From NCBI GenBank assembly GCA_934464585.1, contig CAKSJY010000001.1, positions 155,838 to 219,837 on the forward strand: a stretch of 64,000 nucleotides of DNA, written 5' to 3'. Positions within the stretch are counted from its first letter, which is position 1; each line of letters opens with the position of its first letter. The DNA comes from an uncultured Eubacteriales bacterium (GTDB lineage Bacteria > Bacillota > Clostridia > Oscillospirales > Acutalibacteraceae). Shown here piece after piece: positions 27,727 through 36,066 of this stretch. The notes beneath the pieces were generated by a model. That model worked only from the letters and a program-made list of their open reading frames with translations, did no database searches and was not told the origin of the DNA. The position numbers were made by a program, and so were the translations under genes.

Positions 27727-27761
27727 AGCCGTCCAATCTATTTATTTGGTCGGCTGTTTTT
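27727..27761. terminator. Second hairpin before convergent ppa
   Basis: Stem agccg-t-ccaa / ttgg-t-cggct (one T-T mismatch) followed by a T-run on the plus strand. It sits 22 bp from the ppa stop and can serve leftward ppa transcripts as well, though the leftward T-run is weak. Confidence 0.7.
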
Positions 27762-27782
27762 ATGTATAAATTGATATTTGTG

Positions 27783-28319
27783 TTAGGACTGTTTTACAAA
27801 GTTGTTTTGGTATCCTTCAATTGCTTCTGATATTATTTTCATAGCTTCTTTGTGACCTTTTACTTCGTCAACAGCTGTTTCCTTATGTTCAAGCGCTTTA
27901 TAAACAGAGAAGAAATGTCGCATTTCTTCAAAAAGGTGTGAGGGCAATTCTGAGATATCCTTAAACGATTTATATGTTGGATCAGTTACAGGAATAGCTA
28001 TTATTTTTTCATCATTGCGTCCATTGTCAATCATTGATATAACACCGATAGGACGGCACTTTATTAGAGTCATGGGGTATATAATTTGTGATGATAATAC
28101 TAATACGTCCAAAGGATCTAAATCATCAGCGTATGTACGTGGTATAAATCCATAATTTGCCGGGTAGTGGGTTGAGGTATGAAGGATTCTGTCGAGCATT
28201 AATAAACCGGTTTCTTTGTCCATCTCATATTTTGCCTTGCTTCCTTTTGGAATTTCAATGACAGCTATAAACTCTTCAGGGGTTACCCTTCTTTGATCTA
28301 TGTCATGCCATATATTCAT
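27783..28319 (-). CDS. ppa: Inorganic pyrophosphatase, family I
   Basis: Hydrolyses pyrophosphate to phosphate. Soluble family I markers are EIPKGSKAKYEMDKETGLLMLDR (split here across residues 23-45), HYPANYGFIPRTYADD with the metal-binding Asp cluster DDLDPLDVLVL near 66-76, and the later metal-site Asp in IAIPVTDPTY. 178 residues is normal. GGAGAGA precedes the ATG. Divergent from the TSCPD gene. Confidence 0.95.
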   Translation of the reverse strand: MNIWHDIDQRRVTPEEFIAVIEIPKGSKAKYEMDKETGLLMLDRILHTSTHYPANYGFIPRTYADDLDPLDVLVLSSQIIYPMTLIKCRPIGVISMIDNGRNDEKIIAIPVTDPTYKSFKDISELPSHLFEEMRHFFSVYKALEHKETAVDEVKGHKEAMKIISEAIEGYQNNFVKQS

Positions 28320-28351
28320 ATATAATCTCTCCTTAAGTCTTGATATATGAT

Positions 28352-28357
28352 ATTATA
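28352..28357 (-). promoter_or_regulatory. Extended -10 promoter for ppa
   Basis: Read leftward, TGC precedes TATAAT, an extended -10 element; no good -35 box is present at the usual distance. Confidence 0.5.
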
Positions 28358-28426
28358 GCATGCTAAATTTAAAAATAAACAGATTTTTGTGCGAAAAAGA
28401 ATTTTGGCAAATTATTAAGAAATGAA

Positions 28427-28455
28427 TTGAAAAGTGATGTATTTTGAGTTATAAT
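28427..28455 (+). promoter_or_regulatory. Promoter for TSCPD gene
   Basis: TTGAAA (28427-28432), 17 nt, TATAAT (28450-28455), 32 nt ahead of the start codon. Confidence 0.75.
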
Positions 28456-28486
28456 ATTTAATAAGATATTTTTAGAATGGAGAGTT

Positions 28487-28735
28487 ATGATGAAATTTAA
28501 TTACAAAACACAAGGTACTTGTTCTAGAGAAATAGAAATAGAACTAGAAGATAATAAAATAAAGGATGTATCCTTTGTTGGCGGATGTAATGGAAATCTA
28601 AAGGGGATTTCTGCACTTGTTAAAGGAATGGACGTAGATGAGGCAATTGAGAAGTTGGAAGGAATTAATTGCGGTATGAGAAAGACATCTTGTCCGGACC
28701 AACTTGCAAAAGCATTAAAGAGCATAAAAGAATAG
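28487..28735 (+). CDS. TSCPD domain-containing protein (TIGR03905-like)
   Basis: A single small TSCPD domain of 82 residues: KTQGTCSREIEIELEDNKI, VSFVGGCNGNLKGISALV and the closing CGMRKTSCPDQLAKAL. The four Cys resemble a metal-binding set. The same domain is found at the end of adenosylcobalamin-dependent ribonucleotide reductases, where it binds metal. The free-standing version has no assigned function. It has its own strong promoter and is not in an evident operon. Met at 28487 or 28490 may initiate. Confidence 0.88.
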   Translation: MMKFNYKTQGTCSREIEIELEDNKIKDVSFVGGCNGNLKGISALVKGMDVDEAIEKLEGINCGMRKTSCPDQLAKALKSIKE

Positions 28736-28852
28736 TTATGCAATTGTAAATTAATTGAGTTTGTTTAAAATACAGGTTATATAATGAAATTATATGAAAA
28801 TTTGTATTTAAAATATTGTAATTAAATTATTTGAATTTCGGGGGAATTATTT

Positions 28853-29848
28853 TTGGTTTTAAAGAAAAATGGTAAAATTAAATTGGTATCTTTAGTTATG
28901 GCGGTATGTATGATATTTTCATATATACCAAACGCTTTTGCTGCAAGTGACAGCATTAATAAGGCATCGGCGGATTTCTATACGATTAAAAGTGCGGAAG
29001 AATTATTTGAAGTACTTGGCGGAGAAGATATTGCTGAACTAGATGGTGACAAAGTAACCATGGATATGAGTGCTCAGCTATATACCGGCATTATTATTTC
29101 ATGCGATGAAATAAATCTCGATCTAAATGGAAATACTATCTGTTTTAATAATTCAGATGCAAATATAATGCAACTTAGATCAGGAGTACTTAATATTGAG
29201 GATAGCGCAAAGGGCGGTTCAATTAAGTATTCTGATAGTGTACAGAGTCATGTCTTGGCAGCTATCGGTGGTACTATAGTATTAGATGGTGGAACTATCG
29301 CAGGAATAAATGCGATGGGCGGTAATGTAGAGATTAATGGTGGAGACATATTAACAGACGAATTAGATGGGGTATTAAACTTATCTTACGGTTCTTCTGC
29401 TGTTATGAACAGTGGGTGTATTTTGGGAAAACAAACTACAGTGAATGTTTACACAAGTGGAGATTTTGTAATTAATGGTGGTACGATTACAAGCCTAAAT
29501 GGTGCAGGAATATCTATTTTAGGTGGATCTGCTAAGATTAATGGCGGTAATATTACATCAAATAGTTATTATGGTTATGAAACATTCCCGGCAGTTGCTT
29601 GCTATACCCCTAATTTAACTATAACAGGTGGAAATATAACAGGTAAAAAAATAGCATTAAGACTTTATTGTAAACTTGATAAAACTATTTCCGGTGGAAC
29701 ATTTAAAGGAGGAGAATTTGCCCTAAAAAGTCGATATGATCTAGAGAGTGCAATAAAAACTGGATTTAAAGTTGTAGATAAAAATGGAAATAAAATTGAT
29801 CCGTTAGGAAAATCTGTTCAAGGTAAAGTAAGGGTAATAGCTGAGTAA
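28853..29848 (+). CDS. Secreted right-handed beta-helix-like protein
   Basis: Unknown function; predicted exported. A signal peptide (IKLVSLVMAVCMIFSYIPNAFAA) would be cleaved after AFA near residue 31. From about residue 65 to 300 there are repeated short strands with Gly/Asn turns: DLNGNTICFNNSDAN, IVLDGGTIAG, VEINGGDI, FVINGGTITS, AKINGGNITS, LTITGGNITG and ISGGTFKGG. This is the pattern of a parallel beta-helix as in pectate-lyase-like proteins. No catalytic residues or cell-wall anchor (LPXTG, SLH) are visible. The start is TTG behind a GGGGG site. It is monocistronic with its own terminator. Confidence 0.75.
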   Translation: MVLKKNGKIKLVSLVMAVCMIFSYIPNAFAASDSINKASADFYTIKSAEELFEVLGGEDIAELDGDKVTMDMSAQLYTGIIISCDEINLDLNGNTICFNNSDANIMQLRSGVLNIEDSAKGGSIKYSDSVQSHVLAAIGGTIVLDGGTIAGINAMGGNVEINGGDILTDELDGVLNLSYGSSAVMNSGCILGKQTTVNVYTSGDFVINGGTITSLNGAGISILGGSAKINGGNITSNSYYGYETFPAVACYTPNLTITGGNITGKKIALRLYCKLDKTISGGTFKGGEFALKSRYDLESAIKTGFKVVDKNGNKIDPLGKSVQGKVRVIAE

Positions 29849-29916
29849 TATTGCCTATACAACAGATAAAAAATCAGCTTGTTATATTAATGAATCTAGC
29901 AAGATATTAAAAAGAT

Positions 29917-29966
29917 ACACCCTCTATTGTAGTATATAATAAGCTACCATAGAGGGCTGTGTTTTT
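29917..29966 (+). terminator. Terminator after beta-helix gene
   Basis: Stem ccctcta/tagaggg with a second inner pairing GTAG/CTAC, then ctgtgttttt. A minus-strand 66-codon frame across this hairpin (29924-30124) is taken as chance. Confidence 0.75.
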
Positions 29967-30174
29967 AAAAAGTATGAATTAACAAATTGATATATATAAT
30001 TCATTTTCAGAATAGAATAGTTAATTGTTGTGTTTTGAAAATAAATTGGTGTGGAACCTCTTTCTCGTCCACAGAAAAAATTAGGACAATCTACTTTTGC
30101 AAGGAAAATATTTAGTATAGACAACTAGGGTAAGATAATAATAAATTCTTATTAAATTTAAGGGGAGCTTGACG

Positions 30175-30346
30175 ATGAATGTTTCTTTTAAAGTGAATCT
30201 ATACAGGGGTATTTAATTAAATGATTAAGTGTTTTAATATTAAACTTTTTTATTATATAGAATTAATAGTTTTGATTTTAATAAAAATTTGGATAACTAC
30301 AATTAAAAGATGTCAGATGGAATATCCTGATAATTTACATTTATAG
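30175..30346 (+). other. Two possible tiny ORFs in an 800-bp gap
   Basis: The gap 29967-30642 has no ordinary gene. Within it, AAGGGGAG precedes an ATG at 30175 for a 13-residue frame (MNVSFKVNLYRGI). A second ATG at 30221 opens 41 codons (to 30346) with a hydrophobic centre, LFYYIELIVLILIKIW, and a basic/polar tail. The second frame has AGGGG 11 nt upstream, inside the first frame's end. The arrangement resembles a coupled leader plus small membrane peptide and precedes a strong terminator at 30478. In such AT-rich DNA it may be chance; no family is recognised. Confidence 0.25.
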
Positions 30347-30477
30347 TGTTAACCTATTAATATATAAATAATATTTATATTATTTGCCGAATGGTTAAGT
30401 AAAAAAGGAACTATATTATAGCTAATATTTGGAAAATATAATAGTATTATAAAACCTTCTGTTAGTTTAAAATTAAA

Positions 30478-30531
30478 ACCGGTCACAGTGCTTTTGGGGC
30501 CTTACTCAAAAGGAATAGGACCGGTATTTTT
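30478..30531 (+). terminator. Strong terminator without a recognised upstream gene
   Basis: Outer stem accggtc/gaccggt, inner cttttg/caaaag, then atttttat. It implies a rightward transcript from the 30.0-30.47 kb gap. Positions 30347-30477 hold nothing else that I can recognise. Confidence 0.8.
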
Positions 30532-30642
30532 ATATAATTGTGATATATAGATTGTAAATTAGTTTTTTATATGTTAGGATAATATTAGGGTAAAACTGTT
30601 TTTAGCAGAAAAAGTTTATTTTAAGAATAGGAGGAACTAATT

Positions 30643-32469
30643 GTGAAGAAAGGATTAAAAAAAATTATATCGCTAGCTCTTAGCATTATGCTTTGCATCA
30701 CAATGGTTCCTCACTCATTTGCAGCGGTTGATAATGCGGCTGAGGGTAGTGTAACACCTAAGGTTGCAGCAGGTGAGAGGCATACGGTTATCCTAAAATC
30801 AGACGGTACTGTCTGGGCAACGGGCTATAACTATTATGGTCAACTAGGAGTTGGTGATACAAATGATAGAAATACGTTTACTCAATGCGTAGATGCTAGG
30901 GGTCATATAACTGGTGCTACTGACTTAGCCTGCGGAAGTTGGCACACTGCAATAATTCGTGGAAATGGTGAAATTTGGCAGTGCGGAAGTGACAGCAACC
31001 ATCCACTTGGCAATAGCATTATGAAGAATAGTGAGGTATTTATAAGAAGCTCAATGTACACAAACGGAAGTACTGGATCTACAGAAGTTATAACTGGCGC
31101 AAAACAGGTGTCGTGCGGTTGTAATTATACTGCAATAATCCATGGCGATGGTGAAGTGTGGCAGTGTGGTATGAATAATTTTGGTCAATTAGGTACTAAC
31201 AATAAGTCAGATGCTAATTTTTTTAAAAAAAGCTTAATGTATACAAATGGAATTGATGGAGACACAGAGACTATAACAGGAGCTACCCAAATAGCTTGCG
31301 GAGGTTGGCACACTGCTATAGTCCGTAATGATGAAGTTTGGCAATGTGGGAATAATCAGAAGGGTCAGCTTGGTAATACGAATGTAGCCTCAGGTTCTTA
31401 TGGTGATAGCAGTATAGCATTTGTAAAAAGTTCAATGTATATAAACGGAAGTAGTGGAGATACAAAAAACATAACGGGAGTAAAACAAATAGTGTGTGGG
31501 GCTCGTCACACTGCAATAATCCTTGGTGAGGGTGAAGTTTGGCAATGTGGGAATAATGAGAATGGTCAGCTTGGTAATACATCTATACCTTCAGGCAGTT
31601 CTAGTAACTACAGTTCAGTATTTGTAAAAAGTTCAATGTATGCAAACGGAAGTAGTGGGGATACAGAGGCTATAACCGGAGCAAAACAGATAGCATATGG
31701 CGATAGTCACACTGCAATAATCCTTGGTGAGGGTGAAGTTTGGCAATGTGGGAATAATCAGAGGGGTCAGCTTGGCAATAATAGTAATATAAATAGTAAA
31801 GTATTTGTAAAGAGCCTTAACATAACTAATGCTATATCATTATCTACGGGAGTCTTGGCTCTCCATACGATGACTTTATGTACTAAATCAGATGGCACAT
31901 ATATGCTATATGGTGTAGGAAATAATAATAAGGGTCAGCTAGGTCTAGGGTATACAGGCAACAACGATACTGAAAATCCACTTGATTATATAACGACTTT
32001 TAGTTTAACTCCGTTTAGTATGGCATTAATTCCGGAATATATAGTAGACATAGAATGGAGCAAACTGGAATATAAATACAATGCAACTTGGGACGTAGAG
32101 AAACAAAGATGGGGAGAAGGTTCTTGGACACCTGCTAATGAAGGTGACGACAAAGTTGTAGTAAAGAGTTACTCTACAATACCGTGTGATGTAGGATTTA
32201 ACTTTACAGCCAGTGATGCGTTTAAAGCCCCAAGTGCAGGTGCACCTGGTACAGAGGGAACCTTTGATGAAGACTCAAAGATAAAAAATGAACCCAAATT
32301 AAATACCGAGACTAATGTAGTAACCTTGGGGCTACAAAGTGCAGATTCTGTAGCTAATCAGAAAACGGTACTTTTAAAACTAAATGGTATACCAGATTCA
32401 AAGCTTGGGATAGATATTGAAACAGCAGTAGTAATCGGTACAGTAACCGTGACCATCAAAGGAACTTAA
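30643..32469 (+). CDS. Secreted RCC1-repeat (seven-bladed propeller) protein
   Basis: Predicted exported protein of unknown function. A signal peptide (KIISLALSIMLCITMVPHSFA) ends near residue 28. Residues 45-440 contain RCC1 repeats; the blade motif W-x-C-G-N-N-x-x-G-Q-L-G occurs seven times (WATGYNYYGQLG, then five WQCG forms, then YGVGNNNKGQLG), enough to close a seven-bladed propeller. Residues about 460-608 form a beta-rich tail with EWSKLEYKYNATWD and GSWTPANEGDDKVVVKS, a type I have seen at the ends of surface proteins of gut Firmicutes. GTG start with an AGGAGG site. Neighbouring blades share a 52-nt identical DNA stretch. No wall anchor is visible. Confidence 0.85.
   Translation: MKKGLKKIISLALSIMLCITMVPHSFAAVDNAAEGSVTPKVAAGERHTVILKSDGTVWATGYNYYGQLGVGDTNDRNTFTQCVDARGHITGATDLACGSWHTAIIRGNGEIWQCGSDSNHPLGNSIMKNSEVFIRSSMYTNGSTGSTEVITGAKQVSCGCNYTAIIHGDGEVWQCGMNNFGQLGTNNKSDANFFKKSLMYTNGIDGDTETITGATQIACGGWHTAIVRNDEVWQCGNNQKGQLGNTNVASGSYGDSSIAFVKSSMYINGSSGDTKNITGVKQIVCGARHTAIILGEGEVWQCGNNENGQLGNTSIPSGSSSNYSSVFVKSSMYANGSSGDTEAITGAKQIAYGDSHTAIILGEGEVWQCGNNQRGQLGNNSNINSKVFVKSLNITNAISLSTGVLALHTMTLCTKSDGTYMLYGVGNNNKGQLGLGYTGNNDTENPLDYITTFSLTPFSMALIPEYIVDIEWSKLEYKYNATWDVEKQRWGEGSWTPANEGDDKVVVKSYSTIPCDVGFNFTASDAFKAPSAGAPGTEGTFDEDSKIKNEPKLNTETNVVTLGLQSADSVANQKTVLLKLNGIPDSKLGIDIETAVVIGTVTVTIKGT
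31506..31758 (+). repeat. Internal DNA repeats of RCC1 blades
   Basis: A 52-nt stretch at 31506-31557 recurs without change at 31707-31758, one 201-bp unit later; the flanking unit sequence is also very similar. This indicates recent blade duplication and a site prone to unequal recombination. Confidence 0.8.
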
Positions 32470-32493
32470 TAAATTTATATACTATAAATAAAA

Positions 32494-32528
32494 GATCCCA
32501 TCTTGCATCTGCAGGATGGGACCTTTTT
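32494..32528. terminator. Bidirectional terminator between RCC1 gene and pckG
   Basis: Stem tcccatcttgc/gcaggatggga (with one G-U pair) flanked by A-run on the left and T-run on the right; it serves both convergent genes. Confidence 0.85.
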
Positions 32529-32533
32529 ATATA

Positions 32534-34345
32534 TTATGCTAATCTATTTTTTAAAGAGTTTAATTCATCCTGAAGTGCCTTAGGCAATTTGTCAGAGAAT
32601 TTTTTATAGAATTCACTAATACCTTCAGCTTCTTTTCTCCATAGTTCTTTGTCGACTTCAAGAATTGATTCTAATGTATCAATACTAAAGTCTAAACCTT
32701 CAAGATTTATATCTTTTGCATAAGGTACATAGCCTATCTCGGTTTCCTTAGCATCAACTTTATCTTCGCAACGATTTAGTATCCATTCTAATACACGAAG
32801 ATTATCGCCAAATCCCGGCCAGATGAAATGTCCGTCTTCATCGGTTCTAAACCAGTTTACATTGAAGATCTTAGGTGCTTTGTCGCCTAAGGTTTTGCCC
32901 ATTTCAAGCCAGTGATTAAAGTAATCTGCCATATGATATCCGCAGAATGGAAGCATAGCCATAGGATCTCTACGTACTACACCAACAGCACCTGTTGCAG
33001 CTGCGGTTGTTTCCGAAGCCATAATTGATCCTACAAATACGCCATTATCCCAGCTTCTTGATTGATATACAAGCGGTGTGGTTTGAGCACGACGTCCGCC
33101 GAAAATAATAGCAGAAATCGGAACACCGTTGGTGCTTTCAAATTCAGAACTTATGCAAGGGCAATTTTTTGCAGGAGCAGTAAAACGACTGTTTGGATGT
33201 GCACCTTTTTCTGCAGATTCTTGACCGTTCCATGGTTCACCTTTCCAGTTAAGGGCGTGTTCAGGTGGATTTTTATCTAAACCTTCCCACCAAACTGTAT
33301 TGTCGTCAAGATTTTGGACAACGTTTGTAAATATAGTATCTTTCATTGTTGAAGCCAAAGCATTTGGATTTGATTTTTTGTTTGTTCCCGGAGCAACACC
33401 AAAGAATCCATTTTCAGGGTTGATAGCCCAAAGTCTTCCGTCAGGTCCCTTTCTCATCCATGCGATATCATCGCCAACACACCAAACTTTATAGCCCTTT
33501 TCACGATATCCTTCAGGTGGAATTAGCATTGCAAGGTTGGTTTTTCCACAAGCTGACGGGAAAGCTGCGGCAACATATTTGGTTTCGCCTTTAGGATTTT
33601 CAATTCCTAAAATTAGCATATGTTCAGCCATCCAGCCTTCTTTTTGACCTAGGAAAGATGCAATCCTTAAAGCAAAACACTTTTTACCTAAAAGAACATT
33701 TCCACCATATCCTGAGTTAACTGAGATTATGGTATTGTCTTCAGGGAAGTGACATATATATCTATTTTCTGCGTCGATATCACAACGGCAATGTAGTCCA
33801 CGTACCCAATCATTGCTTGTTGGGCCTAAAGTATCTATTACCTTTTTGCCGACACGAGTCATTATAGCCATATTTAAAACGACATATATAGAATCTGTAA
33901 GTTCTATACCTATTTTAGAAAACTTAGATCCGATAGGACCCATTGAGTATGGTATAACGTACATTGTTCTGCCCTTATAGCTATTTTTAGCTATAGAATA
34001 AAGCTTTTCATAGGCTTCTGACGGATTCCACCAGTTGTTGGTAGGTCCGGCAGCTTCTTTTTGCCTTGAGCAAATGAATGTTCTGTCTTCTACTCTTGCA
34101 ACGTCGTTAACAGCAGTTCTATGCAAATAGCAGCCCGGAAGTTTTTCTTGGTTTAATTTTATCATTTCGCCTGATTCACAAGCTTTTTTGCGTAATTCAT
34201 CGAGTTGTTCTTCAGATCCATCAATCCAAACTACATTATCCGGATTAACTAGTTCTGTCATTTCTTCAATCCATTTTAATACAGTAGGATTTTGAGTCAT
34301 AGCTTTTATCTCTGAAATAGTTTGATTTTTCAACAAAATGTTCAT
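32534..34345 (-). CDS. pckG: Phosphoenolpyruvate carboxykinase (GTP)
   Basis: Interconverts oxaloacetate and PEP with GTP/GDP. At 603 residues it is the GTP-class enzyme. The kinase-1a loop is FPSACGKTNLAML near residue 275, with the metal/GTP site in VWCVGDDIAWM, the substrate stretch YVIPYSMGPIGS, RVGKKVIDTLG, and FGGRRAQTTPLVYQSRSW followed by GVFVGSIMASETTAAATG. In anaerobes this enzyme often fixes CO2 onto PEP; direction here cannot be told from sequence. It is monocistronic with its own promoter. Confidence 0.97.
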   Translation of the reverse strand: MNILLKNQTISEIKAMTQNPTVLKWIEEMTELVNPDNVVWIDGSEEQLDELRKKACESGEMIKLNQEKLPGCYLHRTAVNDVARVEDRTFICSRQKEAAGPTNNWWNPSEAYEKLYSIAKNSYKGRTMYVIPYSMGPIGSKFSKIGIELTDSIYVVLNMAIMTRVGKKVIDTLGPTSNDWVRGLHCRCDIDAENRYICHFPEDNTIISVNSGYGGNVLLGKKCFALRIASFLGQKEGWMAEHMLILGIENPKGETKYVAAAFPSACGKTNLAMLIPPEGYREKGYKVWCVGDDIAWMRKGPDGRLWAINPENGFFGVAPGTNKKSNPNALASTMKDTIFTNVVQNLDDNTVWWEGLDKNPPEHALNWKGEPWNGQESAEKGAHPNSRFTAPAKNCPCISSEFESTNGVPISAIIFGGRRAQTTPLVYQSRSWDNGVFVGSIMASETTAAATGAVGVVRRDPMAMLPFCGYHMADYFNHWLEMGKTLGDKAPKIFNVNWFRTDEDGHFIWPGFGDNLRVLEWILNRCEDKVDAKETEIGYVPYAKDINLEGLDFSIDTLESILEVDKELWRKEAEGISEFYKKFSDKLPKALQDELNSLKNRLA

Positions 34346-34380
34346 CCTTTCTTGCTATTAATATATAGTGAACTATTTTC

Positions 34381-34409
34381 ATTATAGTACATTCAAAATA
34401 ATTAATCAA
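34381..34409 (-). promoter_or_regulatory. Promoter of pckG
   Basis: Read leftward: TTGATT (34409-34404), 17 nt, TATAAT (34386-34381). Confidence 0.72.
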
Positions 34410-34453
34410 TCTAGTAATATGAATAAATATTATTGACGTATATATCTAAAATA

Positions 34454-34939
34454 TTACTCCTTGTCGGAATTAACTTTTAAATTTATGGTTTTCATATAAA
34501 TTTTGTCATTTTCAATATTGATTATTCCATATGAGGGAGTTTTCGAATAAAGACTACCAGGATTCATTATATGAAGATTATCTTCTTGTGTTATAAAAGG
34601 TACATGTGTGTGACCAAAGAGTAGTATATCTGCATTTTTGTCTTTTGCAGCAAAATATATAGAGGATAACTGACTTTTAACGTTAAAAATGTGGCCATGT
34701 GTAGCCATAATTCTTTTGCCACAAATAGAATATTCAGCAACAAGAGGAAGCTGTGACCCAAAATCACAATTACCTTTTACTTGTATAAATTCCTTTTTCG
34801 GAAATTTAGCCTTTACTTTTTTGATATCTGCTTCGCCGTCACCTAGGTGTATTACTACAGATGCATCAGGTTCTGAATTGATCGCTTGAGTTAGGGCGTC
34901 TATGTTTGAGTGGCTGTCTGATAAAATTAGTAGTTTCAT
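34454..34939 (-). CDS. YfcE/MJ0936-type metallophosphodiesterase
   Basis: A small phosphodiesterase of 161 residues with the complete metal-site series LLILSDSHSN (residues 3-12), IHLGDGEAD, VKGNCDFGS, MATHGHIF, LFGHTHVP and NPGSL. Substrate unknown; relatives cleave model phosphodiesters. The ATG at 34939 is chosen for its GGAGAT site; an open extension to 35008 lacks one. It diverges from the three small genes to its right. Confidence 0.88.
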   Translation of the reverse strand: MKLLILSDSHSNIDALTQAINSEPDASVVIHLGDGEADIKKVKAKFPKKEFIQVKGNCDFGSQLPLVAEYSICGKRIMATHGHIFNVKSQLSSIYFAAKDKNADILLFGHTHVPFITQEDNLHIMNPGSLYSKTPSYGIINIENDKIYMKTINLKVNSDKE

Positions 34940-35051
34940 ATAAATCTCCTTAATGTTTTCACAAATAAATAAAAATTTGAATATATTAATGTATCTAAAC
35001 TTTTTCATACTTTAAATCTATATTTCATAATATATATAAGGTGGTGGTATT

Positions 35052-35306
35052 ATGTCAAAGAACAGAGATGATGATATAAATAATCTTTTAAATTCGGTTT
35101 CTCAAAAATTAGGTAAAAGCAGTGAAGAAGTAAAAAGAGCTGCAGAAAACAAGGATATATCAAGCTTGCTTAGCAAAATGGACTCTAAGGATGCACAAAA
35201 AATCCAAAAAGTGTTATCCGATAAAAGTGCAACAGAGAAGATTTTATCTTCACCGCAAGCGCAAGCATTAATTAAAAAATTATTGGGAGACAAAGGTAAT
35301 GGCTGA
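35052..35306 (+). CDS. Small helical protein of unknown function
   Basis: 84 residues, highly charged and helical, without signal or membrane segment. The pattern LLSKMDSKDAQKIQKVLSD followed by LSSPQAQALIKKLLG resembles a short Asp/Pro-containing helical motif repeated in the next gene. I have seen similar small proteins in Clostridia but know of no function. GGTGG precedes the ATG, and the gene overlaps the next one by 8 bp, so the cassette is coupled. Confidence 0.75.
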   Translation: MSKNRDDDINNLLNSVSQKLGKSSEEVKRAAENKDISSLLSKMDSKDAQKIQKVLSDKSATEKILSSPQAQALIKKLLGDKGNG

Positions 35307-35661
35307 TCTATCGAATAAATTAAATGAAATATTATCAGATCCGGAGATGATGGAACAAATAAGAGGGCTGTCTTCAATGTTAGGAATGTCAGGGGAGAGT
35401 ACAAAAGATGAAGAGGTTCCGGCCAGGGAGCCGGAGCCTGTGGCCTCTCCGCAGATGGCTATTAATGATGACACTATGAAAATGATTATGAAGTTTATGC
35501 CCTTGATAAATTCAGTAAACAAGGATGATGAAAATACAAACCTTCTTAGAGCGTTACGTCCAATGCTTGGAAAGGAGCGTCAAAAAAAGGTTGATGAGGC
35601 TATAAAGATTCTACAGATGATGAAATTTATCCCTATTCTTAAAAGTCAAGGTATACTTTGA
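35299..35661 (+). CDS. Small conserved helical protein of unknown function
   Basis: 120 residues with two parts. The N-terminal part, LNEILSDPEMMEQIRGLSSML, is similar in pattern to the tail of the preceding protein. The C-terminal part (about 55-120) contains MIMKFMPLINSV, NTNLLRALRPMLGKERQKKVDEA and MMKFIPILKSQGIL, rich in Met and Leu helices. An acidic/Pro linker (EEVPAREPEPVAS) joins them. It overlaps the gene before it and is 8 bp from the one after. Function unknown. Confidence 0.75.
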   Translation: MADLSNKLNEILSDPEMMEQIRGLSSMLGMSGESTKDEEVPAREPEPVASPQMAINDDTMKMIMKFMPLINSVNKDDENTNLLRALRPMLGKERQKKVDEAIKILQMMKFIPILKSQGIL

Positions 35662-35669
35662 GGTGAATT

Positions 35670-36065
35670 ATGAGTAGCATTTACGAAGAAAATAACGATA
35701 TGCAGAAACTTCAACAAGAGGCGATACGGCGTGCAAGGGAAATGCAGTCTAAAGCGAAAAATAATGTTGAAAATACCGGGAGAGGACCTCAACATAAGCA
35801 AAGAGGGATAGATAAAAATGGACATAGAAGCAACAACAGAAGTAATGTAGATGAAGATTTAAAAGAGCAAGAAGCTATTGGAGATAGAAATATACATAAA
35901 AAAGAGCATAAAGCAAATCATATATCCGAGCCACCACAATCTAATATTATACAAAATATTATGAAAAACAAGGATCAAAATCTAATTTTGATTTTAATTT
36001 TAATTCTTGTGGGTGAGGAAGCGGATGCAGGACTTATTTTAGCTCTTTTATATTTAATTATGTAG
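35670..36065 (+). CDS. Small protein with C-terminal hydrophobic hairpin, unknown function
   Basis: 131 residues. The first 105 are very polar, with many Gln, Asn, Lys, and a basic stretch (GPQHKQRGIDKNGHRSNN). The end is strongly hydrophobic: LILILILILVGEEADAGLI then LALLYLIM, i.e. two short hydrophobic runs around an acidic turn. This suggests a tail that inserts into or associates with a membrane. It is the last gene of the three-gene cassette and has an AGGTGA site. It converges on the next gene with no space for a terminator. Confidence 0.7.
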   Translation: MSSIYEENNDMQKLQQEAIRRAREMQSKAKNNVENTGRGPQHKQRGIDKNGHRSNNRSNVDEDLKEQEAIGDRNIHKKEHKANHISEPPQSNIIQNIMKNKDQNLILILILILVGEEADAGLILALLYLIM

Positions 36066-36066
36066 T

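Noticed and set aside
29924..30124. 66-codon minus-strand frame in the gap after the beta-helix gene
   Set aside because: It runs through the terminator hairpin, has no ribosome site and no recognisable sequence.
31506..31758. CRISPR-like direct repeats
   Set aside because: The repeats lie in frame within RCC1 blade coding sequence at a 201-bp period; they encode protein and there are no spacers.
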